From: Brugia malayi
Lineage: Eukaryota > Nematoda > Chromadorea > Rhabditida > Onchocercidae
DNA: 64,000 nucleotides
Assembly (NCBI RefSeq): GCF_000002995.4
Contig: NW_025062285.1
Location: 310,001-374,000, forward strand
Direction of reading: 5' to 3'
Shown in pieces: positions 38,313 through 50,400 of the stretch. The notes beneath the pieces are model-generated. The model ran no database searches, was not told the origin of the DNA, and saw only the letters and a list, made by a program, of their open reading frames with translations. Numbering within the stretch: the stretch's first letter is position 1; each line of letters starts with the position of its first letter. A program made the position numbers and the translations under genes.

Positions 38313-40617
38313 GCTTCTTTAAGAATCAAAAACACAAAATGAAATATTTACTGAAGAAATCATTCTTTTTCTTTTTAAATTTTCATTCATATGTAAATCT
38401 GCAAATGCTATAAAATAAAATAAAATATAATTTATTATTATTCTTTGCTATTATTTATTATTGTTACTATTAATTGTTTTTATCAACAATTACTATTATA
38501 TATTATTTATTATTATTATTATTATTATCAATTATTTTAGAAATGTAAAAAATTTGATACAAAAAGTTTCTTTTTTTTTGAGATCAAGCTATTAATTTTT
38601 TCATAAATATTTAACCAAAAATTAATAAATGGAATTGAAATTATCATAAATAGTCAGAAACGCGATTTTGATAAGATTAGCTAAATTAAATAAATAACTT
38701 AAAAATCGTCACTGCTTGATTAATTATGTCTGTAAACTTCGGCAATAATCAAAGCAAACAATGAAAAAAATAAGAAATTTATTTTTGTAAAAAAAAAATT
38801 CGATTTTCTTTTTCTGTAAACTATCATAATTTTATGTCTATGAGTATTCTTAAGCAATTTAAGTTTTTTTTTAAAAAAATTTCATAATTTCATTGTTTAT
38901 TTCTGATAATCAAAGAATCTTTGTTAATAAAAGTTTTTTTAATCAAAAACTTTTCTTAGCGTTGAAATATTTGACTAAAATTAGTGTATAAAATGTCAAC
39001 GAATAAAGTTAAAAAAATATTTTTCCACAACAATTTTTGCTTTTTCAAGGCTATTAAATAAAGTCGAGAATCATATTTCATCTCTTCTTCTAAAAGTCGA
39101 GAATCTCTTCTTCCTAGCATTATTTGCTAGTTATTTCTTAAATTCGTTGCTTTCAATTTTTTCTTTCTTTTTTTTGCCTCTCTGAAATATCCCTCCCAAA
39201 TATATTTTATTAAGTATAACCATTTGGGAGTAACTATTTTGTTTTCCTTCCTTTCCACTCTTTTTACTCACTTTTCCAGTTGTTTATTAAAAATTTAAAT
39301 TTCAGCAAATTCAATTACAAACAAAAAATTGTGCAAAATTTTCATTTGATTTACTTATACTATGATTATTAAAAAAATTTTAATTTGCATAAGATTATAC
39401 TTAATTCCTAACTTATCATCGAACTTAATTAAATTAATCGAATTCCTAAAAAATCGCTTTGTCAATTAATTTTGTTACAATTTAAATTTTTAATCAACTT
39501 GAAATTAAATCCTTTTATTTCTTTTCCTATATTTGTCAATAAAACAAAATTTCAAACCTTAAAGCAATCAGCAAAGAATTAAATTCGAATTTTAGACATA
39601 TTTTAAAATGATTTGTAACTTTATAAATCATATTATATACAGCTATTTCTTTTGTGATTGTTTATTTTAGTATTTCTAAACATTTTAACAATCATTTTTT
39701 GAGCTAACTAATCTTTTAATAATTAATTATTTGCATAAAAGTTTATACAAACATATATTTTACAAACGTATCATTTATTTATTTATTTTATTGCATTAAT
39801 TTATCTTTTAATTAAAGTTTACCCTTCTGTTTTGCAGATTTAATCAAACGACGAAAGTTTTTGAATAGAAAAATAAATATAAAAATGCTTTTTTGAAAGT
39901 TTAAAATTAGAAAGGCAAACAAATATTAACAAATTATTATAATTATAGTTTGTTTTGCAAATAAATGTGCAAATTAATGAGTGAAACAATTCTAACTAAA
40001 AGCTAATTACTTCATCAAAGCTTATTTTATCTAAAACATAATGCTATCATTTTAATTAACAAAGAATATTTGTTTTATAATAACTGAAAATGATAGATAA
40101 ATTTAACAAATTATATTGAAATCTATGATTTGAATTACTCACACATTATTATTTCCATCAAAGTAATAAAAGTTATCCAATTTTTGTCTTTTTTTTTCTT
40201 CAATTTTAACACAAATTGGATGAGTTATTAGCATTCGTTTCAAAGGTTTTAATTAATGTTTGAAATTATTTAAATTTTATTAATCATACATAAACGGAAA
40301 CATTTATTAGACTTTTGTTCTATTTGCTAAAAAATTCCAGTCTTTCATGAGATTTAATCAAAATTTCAATTCACTTTGAGAGCTAATAAAATGTGAATAC
40401 CCCAATTTGGACATCTGGCTGATTAAATGAATTTCAGGTCATTTCAGGTCTTTACTTTTACTTTACATTTTACTTTCAGAGTTACGTTATTCTGCCTTTT
40501 AATCATTGTGTTTAATTTAAATTTCGTTTTATTTTGCATTTTGCTTTTAGCATTAAATGAATTTACTGTTTAATATTGTGTTTGTAGGGCTAAGTTGGAT
40601 TAATATGAAAGGGCTTA

Positions 40618-40664
40618 TCGATTGATCAGTTCATTCGATCAGTTTAAACGAACTGATCAATCGA
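40618..40664. repeat. Perfect 15-bp inverted repeat rich in GATC
   Basis: TCGATTGATCAGTTC and GAACTGATCAATCGA are separated by 17 bp that themselves contain CGATCAG. The whole 60 bp holds five GATC words. No flanking target-site duplication is obvious. Confidence 0.85.
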
Positions 40665-40778
40665 TCAGATTTGATAATTAAATCTTTTACAGTCGGATTT
40701 TAAAGCAAATTGAAAAAGGGTTGTTTGTTGGCATTTATTGAAAATTTTCCATTCTTTTTCATCTCATTAAAAAATTGA

Positions 40779-40872
40779 ATTGTATGTATGTGTGCATGTG
40801 TGTATGTGTGTATGTGTGCATGTGTGTATGTGTGTATGTGTGTATGTGTGCATGTGTGTATGTGTGTATGTG
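40779..40872. repeat. (TGTATG)n-type microsatellite
   Basis: TATG and TGTG tetramers with interspersed TGCATG words. Confidence 0.88.
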
Positions 40873-41016
40873 TCTTTTAAACATGTGAAAAACGAAGGAA
40901 GAAAGAAGGAAAAAGGGAATAAAAGAATAAAAAGAAAAGGAAAATGGATAATTAGTGGTTATTAGGGGACTGAATGTGTGTTTTTGTATGCGAGAGAGAG
41001 AGGAAAAGAAAAAAAG

Positions 41017-41135
41017 GAGAAGTTGGCCAGGGATTGATGACATGTCCTTGGCATGGAGACCGGTGGCCAGACCCTGGCAAAGTATAAAATGCAGGGAGCC
41101 TTCAGGCTCTTTTTTCTCCTTGCTAGGCCTCTACC
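41017..41135 (+). promoter_or_regulatory. GC-rich island with TATA box and inverted repeat
   Basis: A compact GC-rich island in AT-rich intergenic DNA. GCCAGGG (about 41027) and CCCTGGC (about 41072) form a 7-bp inverted repeat around a TGGCATGGAGACCGGTGGCC core. TATAAAA follows at 41083-41089, and about 15 bp later there is a small GAGCCTTCAGGCTC hairpin, then a pyrimidine stretch. Plus- and minus-strand frames cross it but neither looks like a known protein. It could be the promoter of the MOLO1-like gene 3.4 kb downstream (upstream exon or spliced-leader-removed leader) or of a non-coding RNA. Confidence 0.35.
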
Positions 41136-41657
41136 CACCAATTCTATTTCTTCTCCCAATGAAAACTCTTTTCAAATGAAAAATAATTTTCATAAAAAAT
41201 TCCTTCCCAAAGGATACAATTCTATGTATTCTCACCCTCTCCTTTTTATCTATCATCTCTATCTGTCTGTACACACACACACTTCATCTATCTCAACTTC
41301 TTTTCCTCCGTCTCTCACTTTTGATACTCTCTTCCTGTCTCTCTCTTCTTTTCTCTTCCTTTTCTTTCTCTCTCTCTTTCTTAATAATATTAGCTTTCTA
41401 AGTTTCGATTTAAAAAAAAAAGAAGAAGCATCTCCGTTTTATTTACTAATTCTTTTTTCAATCTTTAATTTAATCTCAATTATTCCTTTTCTTTTTCTTT
41501 CTATGCTCTATGTACTCTCTCTCTCTCTTTTTCTTTTCCTTTTCCTGTAGATAAACAATTTCAACGATATTTGTTAAAACTGATAACATAACACTAACAC
41601 TAATAATGATAAATTCATGGAATAATTGCAATTTATTTGACATTTCATTCATTCATT

Positions 41658-41893
41658 TATGATTGAATCATTCTTATCAGTAAGCATTTGATTGAATCAT
41701 TCTTATCAGTAAGCATTTGATTGAATCATTCTTATCAGTAAGCATTTGATTGAATCATTCTTATCAGTAAGCATTTGATTGAATCATTCTTATCACTAAG
41801 CATTTCATTGAATCATTCTTATCACTAAGCATTTCATTGAATCATTCTTATCACTAAGCATTTCATTGAATCATTCTTATCACTAAGCATTTG
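41658..41893. repeat. 29-bp minisatellite
   Basis: About eight copies of ATTGAATCATTCTTATCAGT plus AAGCATTTG. The first half of the array carries CAGTAAGCATTTG and the second half CACTAAGCATTTC, so the variants are segregated rather than mixed. Confidence 0.93.
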
Positions 41894-42729
41894 AGATTAT
41901 TGTAAGTGAATTAGGTGGCAATCAATTTTATGCATACATTTGTTAATTGATAATCGAAATAGAAATCTTTGCCATAAATGGAATTTTAATTGATGGATTT
42001 TAATTATCGATGAAATTAATTATACATTTATAAATAGATTAAATTTTGAAAAATTTCCAAAAAAAAAAAAAATGCGCAGTTGTCGCTTGCACATTTTCTT
42101 TAGCTTTTTCTCTTTAATTTTTCTTATCAGCTTTTTTTCTTCTTCTTTGTCTAGAATTAGAAAATACTTTTTTTTTTTTCTTATTTCAACGTCAAACTTT
42201 TGAAAAGTTCGATTTATTTTATAGTTAAGGATGAAACAAATATTTTTTGTTGAGATGAATAAATTCAAATTCATTACTAATTTGACGTAAATAATACTCG
42301 TAATACTCGTAAAACAAAGATAAGAGAGAGTCACGTGTGACGTACTCTTAAAAGTAATGTAAAACAATCAAATTGGATTTGTTTACATGGAAGGAATATA
42401 AATAAATAAGATTTAGTATCAAGATAATACCATTTGTAAGTCATAAATATATGAGAGATTAAATTTTAGTTTTGCTCTCAATTTCTTTTCTTCTTTTATT
42501 CGATAGAAATTTCTTTTCTCTGCAACCATTTCCATTAATTTTGTTTGAAATAAAAAAAAGATGGAAAGTTTTGGAGCTAATTATTTGCTAAAGTCTCGAA
42601 GAGAGGAAAAAAGGATAAAAAGATTCGAGAATTAACAATAAAAGTTTTATTTGTTATTCATTGTTAAGTGAATGAAGTGCTTCTCAAATTTGCTATTTAC
42701 AAACTTATTCATATCGCTTAATTGTTTAT

Positions 42730-42731
<2 letters not shown>

Positions 42732-42775
<44 letters not shown>
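42732..42775. repeat. (TC)n microsatellite
   Basis: About 22 uninterrupted TC units. Confidence 0.95.
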
Positions 42776-42777
<2 letters not shown>

Positions 42778-44356
42778 TAAATTACTAAAATTCTCAATAA
42801 TACACATTAAAAGATTGCTATAAAATAGTTCACTTCCATTTTTTCTTTTACAAAATTTGAATTTGTTTGTTGTCTTTGTTTGTTTTTTAATTTCGAACTA
42901 TTTTTTTTTTCTTTTGATTATTTTAAAACAAAAAGAAAAAGCTTTTTTTTTACGCATTTTGTACATCTAAATTCAATAAATTAAATAAATAATTAGTTGA
43001 GAAAAGTAAATTTTGTTAATTATTACTTTAGTTAAAATGGCCAATTTCAGTATTCAAAAGATGACAGAGTGACAAATCAATTCTAATGTGATTTTGTCAT
43101 CAAACTTTCGTTTTCATTCTCGAACAACTTTTCCGCTCATTTTGCCACTTTTAGGAGAATTTTGATTTTCTGAAATTTTCATTTCAACGTTTTCTTTTCT
43201 CAATAAAATGAATTATTTGAAAAAAAAAAAAGCTAATATTTTGAATATTGAAACTTTTTCATTTCTGTTTTCACTCAATTATTTTTCATTAAATAATTGT
43301 GAAATAAATGGAAGCAATTTTTTCATTTTTATTTTCTTTTTATGTTCGTTTTTTTTTTTTTTTTATTTCCAATTAATCAATTAATTAAATATTTTCTATC
43401 ATATAAGGATGAAAATAAAAATTAAAAAGGAAAACAATTTGACAGCTAATTTGATCTAATATTTAAGTGCGTAATAATTTCAGTTTCGTTATGCGATATT
43501 TACTAGCACATAATTATTTTTTAAGCAATAACATAAATCTAATTTACTAATAAATTAAATTTGTATTTGCAAAATTTATTTTCCCTTTTCAAATTTAATT
43601 GTTGCAAAAAAAAAAAAAGAAATTTGAATGAAATGATTAAATATGGAACCAAAAAGAAAAAAATTTGATCAAATTGATCAAATACTACAAATTTAATTGT
43701 TGAAAATTTTCTTTAGAAAAGTTCTCATTTATTTACAGTAATTTTATTTCCGACAATATTTATAGCTAAATTTTTTTTTCTTAAAAAATATTCCCATTTA
43801 AAAAAGATTTGAATACAACAAAATGAGAAGCAAGAAAATGAGTGAAAATAAAATATGGATAAAGTTGAATTTACAAAAAAAAAAATGAAACAAAAAAACA
43901 ACAAAGTTTCATTCCATTTTAATCAATAATTAATTATACAAATAATATAAATGCAAAAAATTTAATTAATATGTTCAAAGTTTTCTTTAGCATACTTGGC
44001 GGATTATAAATACATTTTGTGTTTTATCAGTAAGAAATAAAAATTATTACTTAATGGCATTTTAAATTTTAAAATAGAAATATACACAGAAGTGTATAAT
44101 ATTGAACTGTGCAATTATCGATTTCCAAAATTGTTCCACAAATTAAATTTTTTTCTAATTCATAAAATTTACATCATTCTGTGTATTTTATGAATATTTT
44201 GATAATTTTGAAAATGACTTGATCATAACATACAATTAATAGTGTCCTAATTGGATGACAGTTTAATAGGAAACGATTAATTGAAAAGAAAAGTTTAATA
44301 AACTGACAGCATTTTATTCTCTGCGGAGGTACAACATTGAATAAAACTACACATTT

Positions 44357-44370
44357 TTTTTTTTTTTCAG
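44357..44370 (+). promoter_or_regulatory. Candidate trans-splice or 5'-UTR acceptor of the MOLO1-like gene
   Basis: A T-run ending in TTTTTTTCAG lies 112 bp upstream of the chosen start codon. Nematode genes commonly receive a spliced leader at such sites. It could equally be the 3' splice site of a 5'-UTR intron. Confidence 0.4.
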
Positions 44371-44482
44371 GAAAATAATTCCGGAAAAATTCAAATCGAT
44401 GAACATTCAATTCAAAAAGCATCGTTTAGTTGAAAGTCGTTAGACGATGAAAATTTTGATTTAATGGATTTTACGGCGGAGA

Positions 44483-47400
44483 ATGTACTACCAATCGAAT
44501 GTATCAAATATTTCGAAGTGCGACAAAAGCAATCATTTGGCTCATTTTGTATTTTTAATTAGTACTGCAAGCGCAATCATCCAAACCTTATGGTAAGTGC
44601 GACATTTTTTAGATTTTTTTAAGTAGCAAAATTAATTTGAATTCTATTTGCAATTTGGCAACAAATACTTTTCAGCTTTTTATTTCTTAGCGATTTTTAG
44701 TATTTAAATATTTGCACAAACAATATTGGAAAATATCAAAATATGAAATAATGTATTATCATTTAACACATTCATTTTCATTTAAATAATTGCCGTTATA
44801 ATGAAATATTTGTAAGCTTATCGAAACTGATTACTTTGTATTTTCTTCCTTTATCAGTGAGCTCTTTCTTTGTCAGTTATTTCTTCTTTTATCAGTGAAC
44901 TCTTCCTTTATCAGTGAGCTCTTCCTTTATCAGTGAGTTCTTCCTTTATCAGTGAGCTCTTTCTTTGTCAGTTATTTCTTCTTTTATCAGTGAACTCTTC
45001 CTTTATCAGTGAGCTCTTCCTTTATCAGTGAGTTCTTCCTTTATCAGTGAGCTCTTTCTTTGTCAGTTATTTCTTCTTTTATCAGTGAACTCTTCCTTTA
45101 TCAGTGAGCTCTTCCTTTATCAGTGAGTTCTTCCTTTATCAGTGAGCTCTTTCTTTGTCAGTTATTTCTTCTTTTATCAGTGAACTCTTCCTTTATCAGT
45201 GAGCTCTTCCTTTATCAGTGAGTTCTTCCTTTATCAGTGAGCTCTTTCTTTGTCAGTTATTTCTTCTTTTATCAGTGAACTCTTCCTTTATCAGTGAGCT
45301 CTTTCTTTATCAGTGAGTTCTTTCTTTATCAGTGAGCTCTTCCTTTATCAGTGAGCTCTTCCTTTATCAGTGAGTTCTTTCTTTATCAATGAATGGCCAT
45401 ATATTAAACAATGCCTTTTACATTTTCTGAGTTTATTTGCTTATTTGGCATAGTAAAGCATTGATTATTTGCTCAGTTGAATAATTTATTTTTTAATAGA
45501 ATTTAAAATCAATTCGAAATGCAAATATCCACGCATTGTCCATCTTTTCCAGCAAACTGCAAAATATCGTTGATAATTTTCTTGTTTTTTAGAAATTAAA
45601 ATATTACATTATTATACAAATGCAAATTCACTTTTTTAAAATTTAATTTCAACGCACCGAAATTAAATTTTAAATTTAATTTTAGCGCAGAAAGATTATT
45701 ATCAATTACACCGTGTGCCTATCCGTTACTGTCGGATACAATTCATTGTGGCATCGATGATGCAAATTTGAGGAAAAGTGTTCGAGTATGTGACCCTGAT
45801 AAGGTGATTAGCATGTCAGAAAGTGAGTAGCTTCTGAATTATGGAAATAATTTTTGTATTTATTAAAGAATCTTTGATTTAATTGATTAATTGGTCAAAT
45901 TGATTTCTCTTATAAATCACCTAAACTTAAATTTTTTTTTTTTAAATTTACAGTAGAAGTTATCAAAAACAAACTCGACAGTATATACAATCGTAAAAAC
46001 AAATCTTGTATTTGTGCATCTGATCAGGTATGTTTTATTTATTCAATTTAAACCAAATTTGTTTATTTTTAACTGCTAAAGGTATTCGGTAAGCAATAAG
46101 TAAGCAATTTATTGAATATTTATATTTTAATAATAAATGAAGCAATTAATTGAATAATCAAAAATGATCAGTGACTCTTCTTGCAGCATTTTTACAAAAT
46201 TATTACTTTGTTTTTGATATAAATTATAAAATGTCTGAATAACTTAAAATGTTTACTTCAAAAGGAATTAAAATATATTGAAAAATTGAATGATAAAATA
46301 TGAAAGAGACAAGTAATTGATAGGAAAAGCCATGTTGGTTCCGATTTGGCTTTGCATTTTTAAGGCGAATGTTTCCAGTGGAATCTGGTGTTTCACACCT
46401 GTACAGGTATTTCAAATTATGTTTAAATGTCTTTTGAAGTTTTTCTTCATTCAATAATTCTTTCTTTTTTTTTTTAAATTGGCCATTGCCATTGTGAATT
46501 TTTACTTTTTTACAAATACATTTGGGACAATTATTTACGTTAGAATGACAAATAATTAAGAATTTTGTTTGGAAGTTTTGTATGATATATTTAAATAATA
46601 ATTTAGAAATTGAAATAAATTTGGATGAAATTTGTTAGCTAAAGAAAATAAATCGTTTTGCTTCTTTCTTCCCTAAATTCTTCCCATCGTTACTTTTCAT
46701 CACTTTTTTCAAATTAACATATTTGCAGTCGTGAATTTTGTCCAACCAATAAAACATTGTTGAGTTACAAGAAAAGTTATACATTAATGGATTCGACAAG
46801 GTTCTAAACATTAAATTTATTTCCAATTAATTCAAATTTCATTCCAGTTATTTATTCCTCTCAAATATTCTAAATAATAATATCACTGAACAGAGACAAA
46901 TGGAATTGAAAACTTTTAGATTGATTCACTTTTCTACATTTAATTTCTAAAATTCAAAAGACATTTCAATGATTAAAAATATTTAACTATGATAATAGTA
47001 GCAAGCAAAGAAACTATTTCGAAAATAAAAATGAAAAAAAAAAAAAGAAAAATTAAATTTTGTAAGTTGAAAAAATGTAATCTAAACATTTTCAATTAAA
47101 CAAAAAATTTGATAAAGAATTTCTTCAAAAAATAAAAAAAAAAAGCTTAAAAGAATTTTTTTTTTTGCTGTTCTCTTTTATTTTATAAATAAAATTTTCG
47201 TTTTTTTGAAAATTTCATTTTTAAAAAAAATTATTTTTTTTATAAACAAAATTTTTTTTCTCTTTTATTTTTATAAATAAAATTTTTTGAAATTTATTTT
47301 TAAAAAAAATCTATTTTTTTTTTTTTTTTTAGAGAATCGATAATAAATTACGGTAAAAATTTTGCACGTTTATTACGTGAACGTTGGTTAATGGGTGAAT

Positions 47401-50400
47401 GTGACGAGGACATTCTGTTTTTTATCTTACTTAAAAGGCCAAATCAGGTGAATAATAAGTAATTCCTTTTGATCGTTGAATATTTTGTAAACATTCCTTC
47501 AAGTAAGTTCTAAGTTCCATTTTAAATAATCATTTTGCAGCTTATGCGTAGGAGCACATTATCGTATTTAGCATCCGGAACAGCACAGCAAACACCGGTG
47601 AGTTTCCGGAAAACGACTTTAAGAATGGATATATCTGTTGTACAAATTTTCGACAAAATGTAAGCAATTTGTAAGTAAAATTTGAAAAACGAGAAATTCT
47701 CATATGATATAGGAAAAATGAAAATATTATTGTTCGTGCTGTCATATTTTTTGTAGTATATTTTTGCATCATACGGTTCATTGGTTCGAGAAAAGATTGA
47801 CCCCTTCCATTCACTGCCAAATAATGACCTCTCGATGAATCAGCAACAACGACAACATTACTTCGATCCATTGCAAGAAATTATTGAAGCAGAAAATATA
47901 AATTTTGAAAATGGCTATTCCTTAAAAGTGGTAAATATCTCTTCACTCTTTTAATTTTCTTTAATCACATAATATTGTCAATATTAAAATTTAAAAAAAA
48001 AAAACAAAAAGATAAAAATAAAAGAATTTGAAAAGATTGATGATTCATGCAAAGGACATTAATTATATTTATTTTTTACTTCAATATTTTCTGGTTTAAT
48101 GATTACTTTTCTCAATAAATTTCACTTTTCACCTTGTAAAAACGAAACTAAAGTATAAAGCACTTAGAAAGAGGAAGAAAATTGAATAGAAAATTACTAA
48201 TAGTAATACTTTTAAATTATTTCATAAAGAAATACTATAAAAAGAAAAATATCTTTTGATATGAACTTTTCAAAAAAAAAAAAAATCAAAAAATTTGAAT
48301 TTTAAATTGATAGGTGACAGAAAATCTGTTGGATCGATTTGAGGCAACGCTCTCTCAAGAATATACGTTGCCACGTGCTCGAAGTCATATACCGGACTGG
48401 GCAATGATTGTATTTATCATATGTGCCTTGCTTTGTCTTCTAATGACAGTCGGGTAAGGCCCTAACATAACCTTACTTACTTACTTACTCTGATAACCTT
48501 ACTTACTTACTCTGATAGCCTTGCTTACTTACTCTGACAGTCGTATTTACTTATTCTGCTAAATGCTTATGGCCTATTGGTTTAGATATTTTAAAATATA
48601 ACAAAATTTGGTAAAATATAACAACATTTGGTAAATTCAGAATGGTTCACGCAAATTAAAGATATCAATTGACCCTTAACCCGAAGCTTTTCAATGAGTT
48701 TTGGCTTCTATATACGATGGACTATTACATATTGAAAATATTTTTGACTTTATACTACTATAGCATTAGCTGTGGTCATAACATATCCTTGGTTTCTTAG
48801 CTACGTTAGCGGATTCGATTCATTAACCGTTTGTTAGCTTTCGATAGCTAATTTTATTAAATAAGTAATTAATTAAGCAGTGATAACAGAAAGTTTATCG
48901 TAAACATCTCCTCAGCTTTATTCATAATAAGTTTGAATTCTGTGCAGCAATGAAAAAAAAAAAAAAAAACCGGAAAATTTTAGTTTGTGTTTGATGCAAA
49001 CGTCGGTGCGACGCGGATCACCGCGCGGTAAGCCGGCTGATACGACGAGGAGATGGAAGGCCGGATTCGTTGGCGGTATGTGGTATGATGTGTACAGAGA
49101 TAGGCTTATCATCTTGTAGTAGCACTCAGCAGACAGACACTGATAAGCTAATCACTGATCTATGATGCATTTTGTTGTTATTTAGTAAAAAGGAGTGGGT
49201 ATGGTTTTCTAGAGAAAGTAACGTTTCCGTTCTTTTTTTTCTGATTTTTTTGGTTGAACATTTTCAATTCTATCATTCTGTTATGTGATATGTGATAAGC
49301 TAACTTGATAAAATAGTAATCAGTTAATGTGATAGGTAAAAGTATAATAGGATAAAGAAGCTATGTTAGAAAAAATTTTTTTATCAGATCAAATTTAATC
49401 TTAACGGATTTGATTAATTAGCATGGCTCGATGATAGTTTCGTTTGTTAATTAGTTCAATAGGAGCATGAATTTTGCTTTTGTCTTTTGACTATCACAAG
49501 AAAATATTGAAAATACCAAATGAAAAATATTTTCGTTGTGGTATTTTCAATATGATTGCATTGTATAACTTTCCTTTTCTTTCGTTTTTTTTTTCATTTC
49601 TAATGGAATTTTTTCCTATTTAATTACTATCATTTTTTTTTTCAATGTGAACAATTAACTTTCATTCTATTTCTAATCAATCAATCAATCAATCAGTCAA
49701 TCGATCAATGAATCAATCAATCAATTTTTGTTGCTCATTAAAGCATTTGAACTAATCGTTGGTTGACTTTCGCTTTGATCGTTTTTTTCAATTATTAATT
49801 TCATTGAAAGAAAAGACAAATATATTATCATTTATTTGTGTCATATTATCATTTCCTGCTATCTAAATGTGTCAATAGGTTTTGTTTCTTTTTCTTATTA
49901 CAATTATCATTGGAAAAGAAAAATTTTTATTTTTTAAAACAAAAAAACTAATTGTTTGAATTTTTTATTTGAAAATAAAACCTTTAAAAAAAAGAAAAAG
50001 CAAAAAAATTAAGCTATCATTTCTTCTTCTGTGATATTTTTTCCCTTTTCATTTTCATTCTGTTTCATCTGCCTAAAAAATTTATTAAATTTTCCTTTTT
50101 TTCTTTTTTTTTTATTGAATATAAGTAATTTCATTTTTTTTTTTTAACTTTATATTAATGTGAATTTTGTATTTTTAGTTATTTAACTTTCTGTCATTTT
50201 AATGAAAAATTACAATTAACTCTTCTACCATTTCAATACTAACAATTTTTATTATCACTTTTCTTCAGGAATTATTATTCATTTTGCTTTGCACTTTCTG
50301 CGATTTATTGACAAAATACAAAAGTAATTTGCAATTTGAGGTCCTTTTTTAATCTTTTTTTTTCCTTTACGTTACAAATAGTATACAAAAGTGAGTTAAT

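Larger units (their letters stand above)
35859..44356. other. Intergenic region between the PDE8 and MOLO1-like genes
   Basis: About 8.5 kb of AT-rich DNA with long poly-T and poly-A runs and no recognisable protein. The repeats, one hairpin and one GC-rich island inside it are listed separately. The open frames present are short and biased toward Lys/Asn/Phe/Ile, as expected from composition. Confidence 0.6.

Noticed and set aside
40955..41550. Open frames over the 41-kb GC-rich island
   Set aside because: They run from low-complexity sequence through the island into pyrimidine tracts on both strands, with no domain or splice pattern.
48918..49112. Minus-strand 64-codon frame across the GC-rich patch
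   Set aside because: Shadow of exon 9 of the MOLO1-like gene; no homology recognised.
50269..50311. Alternative last exon of the MOLO1-like gene (NYYSFCFALSAIY, stop)
   Set aside because: It joins in phase after exon 8, but exons 48984-49027 and 51560-51660 give a longer, better balanced tail with correct phases. It remains possible as a splice variant.
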